Translations under genes and position numbers: made by a program | In this document: positions 34,576 through 43,203 of the stretch, in pieces | Position numbering within the stretch: position 1 is the first letter of the stretch | Layout of the letters: each line of letters opens with the position of its first letter | Assembly (NCBI GenBank): GCA_947463785.1 | Contig: CANHRG010000006.1 | Location: 45,389 to 109,388, forward strand | Direction of reading: 5' to 3' | DNA length: 64,000 nucleotides | Source: Sphingobacteriaceae bacterium | Lineage (GTDB): Bacteria; Bacteroidota; Bacteroidia; Sphingobacteriales; Sphingobacteriaceae | Notes under the pieces: model-generated | What the model saw: only the letters and a program-made list of their open reading frames with translations | What the model was told of the DNA's origin: nothing | The model's database searches: none

Positions 34576-34956
34576 TTACCGCTCAATGATTAATTTTTGA
34601 GTATAACTTTCTTGCTCTTTATGCAGTCGGAGCAGATATACTCCTGGAGAGAGGGAGGATACATCAAGCATTTTTCCATTCCAAACCTGAAAAAGTATTC
34701 GCATACCTAAATTGTCATAAATTTCTAGGTAATAACCTTTGTTATCCTGTACATTTAGTCTGATATCAATAGTCTTAGAAGCCGGATTTGGATAAACGAA
34801 TAAGGGGTTTTCACTTACTTTTTGATTATTCATTTTAATCTTGCCCAAAGTCAGATTCCCCTGTTTGAGTGTATCGATTCCTGTTTGTGCTTTAGTAGTT
34901 AAACTGATGCTACCAAATAAGGCAGCAAACAGCAGTACATAATTAAATTTTTTCAT
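34576..34956 (-). CDS. Small secreted protein made of a T9SS type A sorting domain (copy 2)
   Basis: A 126-residue paralogue of the protein at 29436-29822. Signal peptide (cut after TTKAQ), linker of about 25 residues, then the type A sorting domain: FVYPNPASKTIDIRL, LEIYDNLGMRILFQVW, MLDVSSLSPGVYLLRL and TQKLIIER. The pattern LDVSxLxxGxYxLxL...YTQKxIIxR is shared by both small proteins, while their linkers differ. It starts 2 bases after the stop of the 1507-residue protease and ends 4 bases before a strong terminator, so the two genes form one transcript. Because it has its own signal peptide, it is not simply a tail cut off by a frameshift. Confidence 0.85.
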   Translation of the reverse strand: MKKFNYVLLFAALFGSISLTTKAQTGIDTLKQGNLTLGKIKMNNQKVSENPLFVYPNPASKTIDIRLNVQDNKGYYLEIYDNLGMRILFQVWNGKMLDVSSLSPGVYLLRLHKEQESYTQKLIIER

Positions 34957-34958
34957 GA

Positions 34959-37900
34959 TTATTTGTTTAATTCTTTAAGATTGTAGTAAAATGGAATATC
35001 TACTGACATACCCGGGCTGAGTGCTCCAAATGCTCCATTACCTATAACCGAGCTGACCAAAATAGGCTGTCCATTTTGATTAATTGCCGGAGCAACGTTA
35101 AAAGAGTTTACTTCTAGTTCCCAAGTTGGAAGTCCGTCGGTCAACTTCGGATCTTTTTGGAGTACTTCACTAATTTCTAGGTGAATGTTGTACCAGCCAT
35201 CTTGAGGAGTAAGTTCCCCAGAATACCATAGTTGTTGGTTACCCAAAGGAATATATAGTAAGCCAATTCCGCCAGAATATTGTATTATATCAATATCAGT
35301 ACCTCCATCTGGTCGGGTAACCAAAATTCTATATTTGAAAGAGTGAAGTGGTGCACCAGAGCCATCAGCAGTCCATAAATTTATTCCCAACGATGGAATA
35401 AATGGCATAGGTTCTGTTTTGAAAAAGGCACCGGTAGCTGTTTGGCAAGGGGTGTCCCCCACCGTAGAAACTGTCCAACTGTAATCAGTCTCGTATTCCA
35501 AATTGTTAATGGTCACGGCTGTGCCATTCAAAACCATGCCATCTACCACAAAATCACCACCGGTTTTGATCAAGCTAAATTTATAGGCACCTACACCCGC
35601 AACTGGATCCCAATGGAAGGTTATAGATTGATTGTTTCCCAATCCAACAGTTTGGTTATGAGGTGATAAAGAGTCATGATCAATACCTGAGGGTCCGCTA
35701 TCGTAAGTCGATGTAGACTCGGGTCCAAATACCCAGTTTCCATTAACGTCTTTTACTCCTGCGCTGACAGACCAAGTGTAGGAGCCAGGGTAGGTGCTGG
35801 CATTATTGATGGTAGGAGTTTGTGTTTGTGAAATGATATCGTTGGCAATAATTTGATTATTTACTAAATTTTTGATTTGGTAGCGATATCCTTTTGCTCC
35901 CTTCACTTCGTCCCAAGAAAAAATCAAATCTTGTCCATTATTTGCACATTTAAAATCATGTAGTTCAGGTTTAGGAATAAGCTGTTTGTCTATTATAAAA
36001 TGCAATGGAGGTGCTGTTTCCCCAGTCTCATCTGTATTAATAAACGGATTCGTAGCTTTTTTAACTGGTGTAAATGTCCATCCATACACATGCTGATCAC
36101 TCAGGAATAATAAATTCTCTAGGAAATTGATGGTTACTTCGGCCTGTTCATGATCTTCGCTATGGCTAGGATCCATAAAATCCCCATTGTAGAAAAAATC
36201 CCAACGGTAATAATCGGCTCTTGGCTCATCCAAACTTGCTTTAGTTGTTAAACTGCCTAACATCGGTACATGCGTTCCATCTGCAGGTAGGCCCAACTTC
36301 ACTTTAGGAAGATCGGTTTTAAAGCTCAGGGTTCTTGACGTGGTGCCATAGGCAAATGGGAACGCCTCTATTTCTGCCGGAGTTAGCGATTCGTAATTAA
36401 GCAGGTTCGGAATAGGAGATAGGGTGATTTTTACTCCTTGGTTAGAACCTAGTCGGGCTCGGGGAACCAATGTCCAATTGTATTTTTTTTGTTTTGATAA
36501 AGCCAATTTCTGCTCGATGTTAGATATATCAGGATCATATATCGAATTGAATTCGACTTCTTTGATTGCACCTCCTTCCTCACCAATTTTCATCAGGTAA
36601 CCATGTGCCCCGGGTGTAGCCGTCCAGCTGAAGGGCGTAGTCCAGGCTGGTGCAGTAGTGTTCTCCGGACTTAAATCAACTACTTCTTTTTTACCGGTTT
36701 TAAAGGAGAAAGGTAAGGTCCATTTCTCTTTGCCTTGTAAGGATTGACAAAATGCCGGATCTGGACTGGCCTCACAACCTCCACCTACACGTAATTCAGC
36801 ACCCGATTTATAGAGATGAGAACGCACATAATAGGTCTTTTCGGGCTCCAGATTTACCTTTCCATAGGTCATTCCCGTAGCAAAATCAGGGGCTACATAA
36901 TTAAGAAAGCGATAGACGGTTGCTAGCTGATCATTGAATTTGGGGTTTTCGCTAACCTCAAAAATGCGTTTGCTCTCGTAATGCGGATACTCCACTTCTA
37001 CGCCAATTTTGGCCGGCCAGGGGTCAATAGTTTCTCCTGCCTGTGGTTCATGCTTTAAGCTAGAAGCATAGTCGGGAATATTCAATATGGCAGCCCAGGC
37101 ATCGTATAATGCAATGTACTCTTTGCTCTTTTCACCGAAGCCCATATCACTTAGTACTTTGTGAGTTGCCAAACGAAAATCTTGAATATCACCAAAAGTT
37201 GGCGTTGCTTTGTAGGCATTCCAAATTAGATTTAAGAGAAATTGTTTGTGTTCGGGTGTGTGTGATGAAATGATGAAATAGGTATTACCTCGTTCATTGG
37301 TATATCCTTGAGGATCATCGGTGCCTTGTTCTAGTAAATAATACCATAAGTCGATAATCGAGGAATTAGTTGCAGGATAAATATCGCTCCAGTAATCTCC
37401 TTTGTATAAAGCGGGTTTGAGCTTTAATTTTGGCGTGGCAAAACTAAATTGATTAGGACTGTTGGCCATATCTTCGTAAAGTGTCCACACCGGTTGATAT
37501 TGTGGATCAAGAGCTTTTTTGTACTCATTTTTTATATTCACAGCGAAGATTTGTGCTAGGCCATTACGTAGGGCTTCCCATTCAGGATGGGCATAATCTT
37601 GGGTAACATTCGGATCTTGTTTCAGGTAATTATTGATACCTAAAAAATAAGTTTGTGTCACCGCATCAATTTCTGAATAGGCTCCTTCTATCGGGTATTC
37701 GTATACATGATCTATTAGATTAAATTGAGCTTCACCAATACCTGTTTTTCCAATAATATTTACCACTTGATTTGTTCCGGCGTTATCTAAACCAATATGG
37801 TTTAATTTATCCTTAAACCATTTTGCAGATGTTGTACTGAAGGTGTGAATGCCTACTGCTGATTTCGATAAGTTGCCGTTGTTTAGGTAGCTAAAAATCC

Positions 37901-39482
37901 CATCCGGTTCCGTGTCCCACATGGGTACTGTGCCGTTCATGGGTTCAAAGTACTCTAAAGTGGAAATTTTAGTATCTGATGCACAATCTACCAATACATA
38001 AGATTCTGGCAGCGGTCCAATGGGGTCATTATCTGTAAAAAATCCAGTTACAGGAACTGTAACTGTGCCATTGTACCAGGTTTCTGCACTGCGTGTTTTT
38101 CCACAAACCGGTTCGTATAAATCGGGTTTATTACCAATGCCTACTGCATACCAGGCATTACGCAAGGATAAATCCGCTCTGGAATTAACCTGATAGCCCA
38201 AATCATTCAGGGTTTTAAAAGATTGCTCATAAACGTCTAAATAGGTAGAGATGGCTGATAATTTCTCGGTGAAGGTTTTGAACGTTAGTTTTAGGGCTAA
38301 CTTGTAATTTTCTGTTTTATTGTCAGGAATCAGTGGAATTTGAAAAAAGGGTTTAGCCGGATTGTCATCCACAGTACCCTTACCTAGATGGTTGAGTAAG
38401 TAAAACCAATATTTCAGAATGGAGCCATTGTTGTGAATCTCATATCCGACATCGCCGGGTGTTTTATAATTTACACCCAGAAATGTATTCGGATGGTTAA
38501 ATAGTTTAGGTTTGTCGAAGGTGTAGAAAATTAGATTTGGGATTGCAACGGCATACTCTGGTACTTCGTGCCAATCGGGATTTTCAAACTGTTGCGGACT
38601 CAACCAATTGGCGTATGCATTGGCTATAATGTCACAAAATCCCTCATCCAACTCTCTGCGGTAGATACTTTCGGCAGCAACACTATAGCCCGGAATGCTA
38701 GAAATCATGCCATGGCCCATTTCGTGCCCAATCATACTCCGGCCTACATTCTGGTCATTCTCCGGTGTTTTGTAGAATATTAATTTGTTTTGACCTTCTA
38801 TATACTCCGCTGAGACGCTACCTATGGCATCAACCCAGGGTTTGATTTCTACATTAATCACTTTTGCTCCGGCTTTATCCAGGCCATCCCAATTCAACAA
38901 ATCGTGACTGAACTTCGTAAATTTTTGAGTACCCTCCAAAGCAGTAATTCCTACAATTCCTGGCACAGGGCTAGTAAAATTTGGCGAAACAGGATCATTG
39001 AGGTATTTGAGTTGATCAAAAGGACCTTTGAAATTCAATTCGTTCTGATCGTGGGGAATGATGCTAGCAAAGGCACTCAGGTTGTTAGCGGCATCGCTGG
39101 CGGCTACTTGTACTTGTGCATACAGTCCTAATGCCGGATCTCTGGGTGAGGCTAAAGCAAGGCCCGTAGTGTAATTGGGACCGAATAGTTCAAGAGGTTT
39201 TGCCGGATCGTATTCGGTACTTAGGTAAGGCAGATAAGCGGTAGCATAGAGGTTTTGATTGCCATAGTATAAGGTAGGAATGCCCGTGAGGGAATAGGTT
39301 TGTGGATTAAACATCCAACCTAGTCCGGTAAAGGGATAGCTGCCACTTGGGTCGAATACTATAGGCTGATAAAACTTTTGAGCTTTTGTTTGCTCATTCA
39401 GTCCGAAAGATAGTAATAGGATTACAAACAGACATTTACAAATAAGAACATGCCTGGCCAAAAATGTAGGTGATTTTTTCAT
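34959..39482 (-). CDS. Giant secreted M4-like metalloprotease with a degenerate second M4 domain (copy 2)
   Basis: A 1507-residue exported protein (signal peptide cut after QTKAQ), paralogous to copy 1 along its whole length. The first M4-like domain has HEMGH at 253-257, E280 in ELDEGFCDI and H350 in EIHNNGSIL. The second M4-like domain has QTYFL (610-614) in place of HExxH and T705 where the histidine should be. Residues 751-800 of both copies align without gaps, 28 of 50 identical by eye, ending in SKEYIALYDAWAAIL. The C-terminal half carries fibronectin III-like modules (for example GQDLIFSWDEVKGAKGYRY) and a final beta module without sorting signal. It forms one unit with the small T9SS-domain gene. 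Substrate unknown. Confidence 0.88.
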   Translation of the reverse strand: MKKSPTFLARHVLICKCLFVILLLSFGLNEQTKAQKFYQPIVFDPSGSYPFTGLGWMFNPQTYSLTGIPTLYYGNQNLYATAYLPYLSTEYDPAKPLELFGPNYTTGLALASPRDPALGLYAQVQVAASDAANNLSAFASIIPHDQNELNFKGPFDQLKYLNDPVSPNFTSPVPGIVGITALEGTQKFTKFSHDLLNWDGLDKAGAKVINVEIKPWVDAIGSVSAEYIEGQNKLIFYKTPENDQNVGRSMIGHEMGHGMISSIPGYSVAAESIYRRELDEGFCDIIANAYANWLSPQQFENPDWHEVPEYAVAIPNLIFYTFDKPKLFNHPNTFLGVNYKTPGDVGYEIHNNGSILKYWFYLLNHLGKGTVDDNPAKPFFQIPLIPDNKTENYKLALKLTFKTFTEKLSAISTYLDVYEQSFKTLNDLGYQVNSRADLSLRNAWYAVGIGNKPDLYEPVCGKTRSAETWYNGTVTVPVTGFFTDNDPIGPLPESYVLVDCASDTKISTLEYFEPMNGTVPMWDTEPDGIFSYLNNGNLSKSAVGIHTFSTTSAKWFKDKLNHIGLDNAGTNQVVNIIGKTGIGEAQFNLIDHVYEYPIEGAYSEIDAVTQTYFLGINNYLKQDPNVTQDYAHPEWEALRNGLAQIFAVNIKNEYKKALDPQYQPVWTLYEDMANSPNQFSFATPKLKLKPALYKGDYWSDIYPATNSSIIDLWYYLLEQGTDDPQGYTNERGNTYFIISSHTPEHKQFLLNLIWNAYKATPTFGDIQDFRLATHKVLSDMGFGEKSKEYIALYDAWAAILNIPDYASSLKHEPQAGETIDPWPAKIGVEVEYPHYESKRIFEVSENPKFNDQLATVYRFLNYVAPDFATGMTYGKVNLEPEKTYYVRSHLYKSGAELRVGGGCEASPDPAFCQSLQGKEKWTLPFSFKTGKKEVVDLSPENTTAPAWTTPFSWTATPGAHGYLMKIGEEGGAIKEVEFNSIYDPDISNIEQKLALSKQKKYNWTLVPRARLGSNQGVKITLSPIPNLLNYESLTPAEIEAFPFAYGTTSRTLSFKTDLPKVKLGLPADGTHVPMLGSLTTKASLDEPRADYYRWDFFYNGDFMDPSHSEDHEQAEVTINFLENLLFLSDQHVYGWTFTPVKKATNPFINTDETGETAPPLHFIIDKQLIPKPELHDFKCANNGQDLIFSWDEVKGAKGYRYQIKNLVNNQIIANDIISQTQTPTINNASTYPGSYTWSVSAGVKDVNGNWVFGPESTSTYDSGPSGIDHDSLSPHNQTVGLGNNQSITFHWDPVAGVGAYKFSLIKTGGDFVVDGMVLNGTAVTINNLEYETDYSWTVSTVGDTPCQTATGAFFKTEPMPFIPSLGINLWTADGSGAPLHSFKYRILVTRPDGGTDIDIIQYSGGIGLLYIPLGNQQLWYSGELTPQDGWYNIHLEISEVLQKDPKLTDGLPTWELEVNSFNVAPAINQNGQPILVSSVIGNGAFGALSPGMSVDIPFYYNLKELNK

Positions 39483-39485
39483 TTT

Positions 39486-39513
39486 TATGGTTTATTAGGT
39501 TAAATAAACCATA
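39486..39513 (-). promoter_or_regulatory. Perfect hairpin just upstream of protease copy 2
   Basis: TATGGTTTATT (39486-39496) and AATAAACCATA (39503-39513) form an 11-bp perfect inverted repeat around AGGTTA, ending 3 bases before the ATG. It could be an operator or an mRNA 5' hairpin that covers the start. Copy 1 has nothing alike. Confidence 0.45.
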
Positions 39514-39620
39514 GAATATCACCAAGTCTTGAATTGTTTTAACTACTAGTAAATAAAGGGATAAGATGCGGATTTAAAACGACAGGCAGTCTTCGTGAGC
39601 TGATGAAATGCACAAGTAAA

Positions 39621-40427
39621 CTAGCCGAGCTTCTTGGCATCATTCCAAAATAGGTCCATTTCTGAATGCGTCATATCTTTAAGATTTTTACCCAGTTCTT
39701 TGGCTTTGCTCTCTAAGTATTGAAAACGTTTGATGAATTTTTTGTTTGTCTTTTCCAAAGCATCTTCGGGATTGATATTGATGAATCGGGCGTAATTGAT
39801 GAGTGAGAAAAGTAAATCGCCAAATTCCGATTCTGCCTTTTCTTTATCTATCGCATGGTTGTCTGCAGCGTTAAATTCAGCTTTGAATTCTTGCATCTCC
39901 TCTTCCACTTTTTCCCAAACCTGAGCTTTTTCCTCCCAGTCAAAACCTACGCCACGGGCTTTTTCTTGAATCCGGGAAGCTTTAATGAGTGCAGGTAGTG
40001 AAGTAGGTACCCCACTTAAAACAGATTTGTTTCCTTCTTTTAATTTCAGTTGTTCCCAGTTCTTTTTAACATCCTCTTCGTTGTTTACGACCACGTCGCT
40101 GTAAATGTGTGGATGCCGGGAAATTAGCTTATCGCAAATGCCATTCAGTACTTCGGTAATGGTAAATGCCTTGGTTTCAGAGCCAATTCGGGCATAAAAA
40201 ACCAGGTGCAGCATAATGTCGCCCAATTCTTTTCTAATCTCCTCCATATTGCCATCTAAAATGGCATCCGATAGTTCATAGGTTTCCTCGATGGTCAGGT
40301 GACGAAGGCTCTCCATGGTTTGTTTTTGGTCCCAAGGACATTCTTCCCGCAAAGTATTCATGATAATTAACAAACGTTCGAAAGCGCTGGTAGGTGATGC
40401 TGCCGAAGCAGGGGGAATGTGAGCCAT
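39621..40427 (-). CDS. mazG: Nucleoside triphosphate pyrophosphohydrolase MazG
   Basis: A 268-residue all-alpha NTP pyrophosphatase with two MazG domains, which hydrolyses (deoxy)NTPs to monophosphates and removes non-canonical nucleotides. The first domain has CPWDQKQTMESLRHLTIEETYEL with the EExxE metal motif and ELGDIMLHLVFYARI. The second has KAESEFGDLLFSLINYARF. GVGFDWEEKAQVWEKVEEEMQEF lies between them. The length matches the long MazG form. In other bacteria it can lower ppGpp levels during stress. It lies downstream of a glutathione peroxidase gene but is separated from it by a terminator. Confidence 0.95.
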   Translation of the reverse strand: MAHIPPASAASPTSAFERLLIIMNTLREECPWDQKQTMESLRHLTIEETYELSDAILDGNMEEIRKELGDIMLHLVFYARIGSETKAFTITEVLNGICDKLISRHPHIYSDVVVNNEEDVKKNWEQLKLKEGNKSVLSGVPTSLPALIKASRIQEKARGVGFDWEEKAQVWEKVEEEMQEFKAEFNAADNHAIDKEKAESEFGDLLFSLINYARFININPEDALEKTNKKFIKRFQYLESKAKELGKNLKDMTHSEMDLFWNDAKKLG

Positions 40428-40455
40428 GTGGTAAAAATAAAGAAATGAACATAAA

Positions 40456-40487
40456 AAATCCCCTTCAGTTTGTGCCGAAGGGGATTT
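40456..40487 (-). terminator. Terminator after the glutathione peroxidase gene
   Basis: A perfect 11-bp stem AAATCCCCTTC (40456-40466) with GAAGGGGATTT (40477-40487) and a 10-base loop, followed on the minus strand by a T run. It lies between the peroxidase stop (40505) and mazG. Confidence 0.92.
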
Positions 40488-40504
40488 AAAAAAATTTTGG
40501 TTTA

Positions 40505-41086
40505 TTAATCGAGCTTAGACGTAATTTCTGAGCTTAAAGGATCTACTTTTGATGGGAAATAAGCAACATAATTGCCATTTTCATCAATTAAAAATTTACC
40601 AAAATTCCAACCCACGGTTACATCTTGTACACCATTATTGGTTTTTTGGCACAACCACTGATATACTGGGTGTTGATCTTTCCCTTTAACATCAATTTTT
40701 TCAGTCATTTGGAAAGTTACGCCGTAATTTTTTTGGCAGAATTCCCCAATTTCTTCTGCAGTACCCGGTTCCTGACCCAAAAACTGATTGCAAGGGAAGC
40801 CCACAATAACTAATTTATCTTTGTAGCGTTCCTGTAATTTTTGGAGAGATGCATACTGCGGGGTATAACCACATTTTGATGCCGTATTCACACACAACAC
40901 TTTTTTGCCTTTAAAATCTTTAAATCTAACAGTTGTTTGGCCGTCTAGGCTTTTAATGGATAAATCATAGAACGATTTTCCGGCAACGGTATTCACTTCA
41001 TTTCCCTTTTGGAAGAAGTTTAAATAGTACAAAACAGCTGTTCCGGATAGGATTAATAAAGCCGCAGAGATGAGTATTTGTTTCAT
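40505..41086 (-). CDS. Glutathione peroxidase-family thiol peroxidase, membrane-anchored or exported
   Basis: A 193-residue peroxidase of the GPx family. The peroxidatic residue is Cys, in TASKCGYTPQ, not selenocysteine; the catalytic partners are in GFPCNQFLGQEP and in GWNFGKFLID. The cysteine of FPCNQF is the usual resolving Cys of thioredoxin-dependent members, so thioredoxin is the likelier reductant. A hydrophobic N-terminus (LISAALLILSGTAVLYYLNFF) indicates a membrane anchor or signal, putting the enzyme outside the cytoplasm. It ends with a strong terminator and is divergent from a thioesterase gene. Confidence 0.92.
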   Translation of the reverse strand: MKQILISAALLILSGTAVLYYLNFFQKGNEVNTVAGKSFYDLSIKSLDGQTTVRFKDFKGKKVLCVNTASKCGYTPQYASLQKLQERYKDKLVIVGFPCNQFLGQEPGTAEEIGEFCQKNYGVTFQMTEKIDVKGKDQHPVYQWLCQKTNNGVQDVTVGWNFGKFLIDENGNYVAYFPSKVDPLSSEITSKLD

Positions 41087-41182
41087 TTTGAATGAATTTT
41101 TAAACGAATTTATGATTTAAAAATGATCCACAAAGTATAATTAATGTCAGATTATCCGACACATAAATGCTTAATTTGCAGT

Positions 41183-41713
41183 ATGAATTCATTTGCTCCA
41201 AAATCCGCACAAGACTCTTTCGTAGTGATGAACGAATTGGTATTGCCCAACGATACCAATACCTTAAACAATTTAATGGGAGGGCGCTTACTCCATTGGA
41301 TGGATATCGCGGCGGCTATTTCAGCTCAAAAACATTGCAATCGTATCGTGGTTACTGCTTCTGTTGACAATGTTTCTTTCCATCATCCCATTAAATTAGG
41401 TGATGTGGTGACTCTGGAGGCCAAAGTAACTCGGGCATTCAATACATCTGTGGAAGTTAGATTGGATGTTTGGGCGCAAAATATCCCTTCAGGTACTAAA
41501 TTTAAGTCAAATGAAGCCTATTTTACCTTTGTTGCACTCGATCAAAATGGTAAAACCATTCCAGTGCCTGAATTGAAGCCGGAGACAGAGGAAGAGAAAA
41601 AATTGTTCGACGGTGCTTTACGCCGCAGGCAATTACGCCTAATATTGGGCGGAAAGATGAAACCGGATGATGCTACAGAGCTAAAGGCGCTCTTTATTAA
41701 GGAAGGTAATTAA
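41183..41713 (+). CDS. Acyl-CoA thioesterase, hotdog fold
   Basis: A 176-residue hotdog thioesterase of the YciA/ACOT group that hydrolyses acyl-CoA. The signature VMNELVLPNDTNTLNNLMGGRLLHWMDIAAAISAQKHC contains the active-site Asp/Asn region, followed by VTASVDNVSFHHPIKLGDVVTLEAKV. I start it at MNSFAPKSAQDSF, as homologues have a short N-terminus. An ATG 13 codons upstream gives the unlikely leader MSDYPTHKCLICS and would place a TTAATTTG near-consensus -7 inside the gene. It overlaps the convergent EVE gene by 4 bases (TTAA). Confidence 0.88.
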   Translation: MNSFAPKSAQDSFVVMNELVLPNDTNTLNNLMGGRLLHWMDIAAAISAQKHCNRIVVTASVDNVSFHHPIKLGDVVTLEAKVTRAFNTSVEVRLDVWAQNIPSGTKFKSNEAYFTFVALDQNGKTIPVPELKPETEEEKKLFDGALRRRQLRLILGGKMKPDDATELKALFIKEGN

Positions 41714-42114
41714 CTTCCCAATTCAATAATCCTGTCGAATTCTGCTACTTTAAGCGGCATTACCGATAAACGCCCCTGACGTACCAGAGCAATGTCTTTC
41801 AACCGGTCGTCGTTTTTAATTTGGTTAAGCGTAACCGGATTTTTAAGCGTTTCTACGGGTGCCAGATCAACTACTACCCAATTGGTATCATCGGTTGTTG
41901 GATCCTGATAAAACTCTTTAACCACTTTAGCCACCCCAACTACACACATGCCCTCATTACTGTGGTAAAAAAGCACTAAATCACCTTCTTTCATCGCTTT
42001 GAGGTTATTACGTGCCTGGTAGTTCCGAACGCCATCCCAAAAAGTGCGACCGTCCTGATTAAATTTTTCCCAACTGTACTTAAAAGGTTCCGATTTTACT
42101 AACCAATAATTCAT
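41710..42114 (-). CDS. EVE domain-containing protein
   Basis: A 134-residue single-domain protein of the EVE (PUA-like) superfamily, opening MNYWLVKSEPFKYSWEKF and continuing with FWDGVRNYQARNNLKAMKEGDLVLFYHSNEG. EVE domains bind modified bases in DNA or RNA; the human relative is thymocyte nuclear protein 1. The bacterial housekeeping form has no settled function. It follows holA by 8 bases on the same strand, so the two are probably co-transcribed. Its stop overlaps the convergent thioesterase stop in TTAA. Confidence 0.92.
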   Translation of the reverse strand: MNYWLVKSEPFKYSWEKFNQDGRTFWDGVRNYQARNNLKAMKEGDLVLFYHSNEGMCVVGVAKVVKEFYQDPTTDDTNWVVVDLAPVETLKNPVTLNQIKNDDRLKDIALVRQGRLSVMPLKVAEFDRIIELGS

Positions 42115-42122
42115 GTTTTTAT

Positions 42123-43163
42123 TTAGTGTATGATTTTATAGATCAATTCTTTTAATAACTCTCCGTCATTAACATTTCCTGTCGAGTCAACTCCTTTTGA
42201 TTTAAGATCGTAGGCTCTCAAAAAGTTGAAAATGCGAAAAAGTTTGGCCTTATCGTAATTGCGGCCGGCCAGTTCATAGTCTTTAACAAAATATGGATTT
42301 ACACCCAGTTCTCGGGCCAGTCCCTGCGGGCTACGGTCAATAGCGTAATGGTATTTTAATACCTTGCTGAAATACGTGTTTAATACGCCCAAAACCATTT
42401 GTATGGGATTAGATTTCGGATTAGCGCCAAAATAATCCACAATTTGGTTGGCTTTTAATACATTTCGTTTGGCCAGGGCATCCTGTAATTCAAACACATT
42501 GTATTCTTTACTGATGCCGATGTTATCCTGAATTTGTTCGGGTGTTATCTCATGCCCGGGAGCCAGGTTGAGGAATAATTTTTCTAATTCATTGGCAATT
42601 TTAGAAAGATCATTACCCAAATATTCTGCTAGCAGGGCAGAGCCACGAGCATGAATACCGAAACCTCTTTCTTTAACAAAATCTTCTATCCAGCCCGGAA
42701 TTTTGTTGTCGTATAAAGCCGCTGATTCAAAAACGACGCCATTTTTTTCTATGGCCTTATACGTTTTCTTCCGCTTGTCGAATTTGCCGTATTTGTGGCA
42801 AAGGACTAAAATGGTACTTGGTAGCGGGTTTTCCAAGTAAGCCAACCAGGGATCTGAAGCTTTTTTATCTTCATCTTCTTTTCCCCATTTTACTTCTTGA
42901 GCTTCCTTGATGAGCACAAATTGAAAATCACTCATCATGGGGTAGCGTTTTACCGTATTCAAAATGGTAGCCACATCGGTATCTTTGCCATATAAAATGG
43001 TTTGATTAAAGCCTTTTTCGGCCTCATTTAATACGGTTTCTTCCAGTAAATCACTGATTTTATCGATATAATAAGGCTCCTCGCCGTGTAACAGGTAAAC
43101 CGGCTTAAACTTTCTGCTTTTGATATCTTTGAGGAGTTCGTTAATCGTCATTGGTGTTGCCAA
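42123..43163 (-). CDS. holA: DNA polymerase III subunit delta
   Basis: A 346-residue clamp-loader subunit that opens the beta sliding clamp during replication. Family features are KPVYLLHGEEPYYIDKISDLLEE at the N-terminus, the degenerate P-loop-like region without Walker lysine, RYPMMSDFQFVLIKEAQEVKW, the segment LAEYLGNDLSKIANELEKL (about 180) and a C-terminal helical collar with QGLARELGVNPYFVKDY. The level of divergence is normal for delta. It is followed at 8 bases by the EVE gene and is divergent from the HsdR-N-like gene (40-base gap). Confidence 0.93.
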   Translation of the reverse strand: MATPMTINELLKDIKSRKFKPVYLLHGEEPYYIDKISDLLEETVLNEAEKGFNQTILYGKDTDVATILNTVKRYPMMSDFQFVLIKEAQEVKWGKEDEDKKASDPWLAYLENPLPSTILVLCHKYGKFDKRKKTYKAIEKNGVVFESAALYDNKIPGWIEDFVKERGFGIHARGSALLAEYLGNDLSKIANELEKLFLNLAPGHEITPEQIQDNIGISKEYNVFELQDALAKRNVLKANQIVDYFGANPKSNPIQMVLGVLNTYFSKVLKYHYAIDRSPQGLARELGVNPYFVKDYELAGRNYDKAKLFRIFNFLRAYDLKSKGVDSTGNVNDGELLKELIYKIIH

Positions 43164-43203
43164 ATTACAAATATTTCAGGCATTTTTCTGAACTTAGGAG
43201 CCG

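Larger units (their letters stand above)
34576..39482 (-). other. Tandem unit 2: giant M4-like protease plus sorting-domain protein
   Basis: The second paralogous two-gene unit, closed by the terminator at 34537-34571. The large and small genes are separated by 2 bases. A hairpin (39486-39513) lies just upstream of the first start codon. Confidence 0.8.

Noticed and set aside
34957..34958. Frameshift splitting a protease from its sorting domain
   Set aside because: The small protein has its own complete signal peptide, and the same split occurs in both paralogous units, so a simple frameshift does not explain it.
29436..39482. Biosynthetic, phage or conjugative origin for the accessory region
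   Set aside because: No integrase, transposase, tRNA-flanking repeats or phage genes were seen; the region is a simple tandem duplication.
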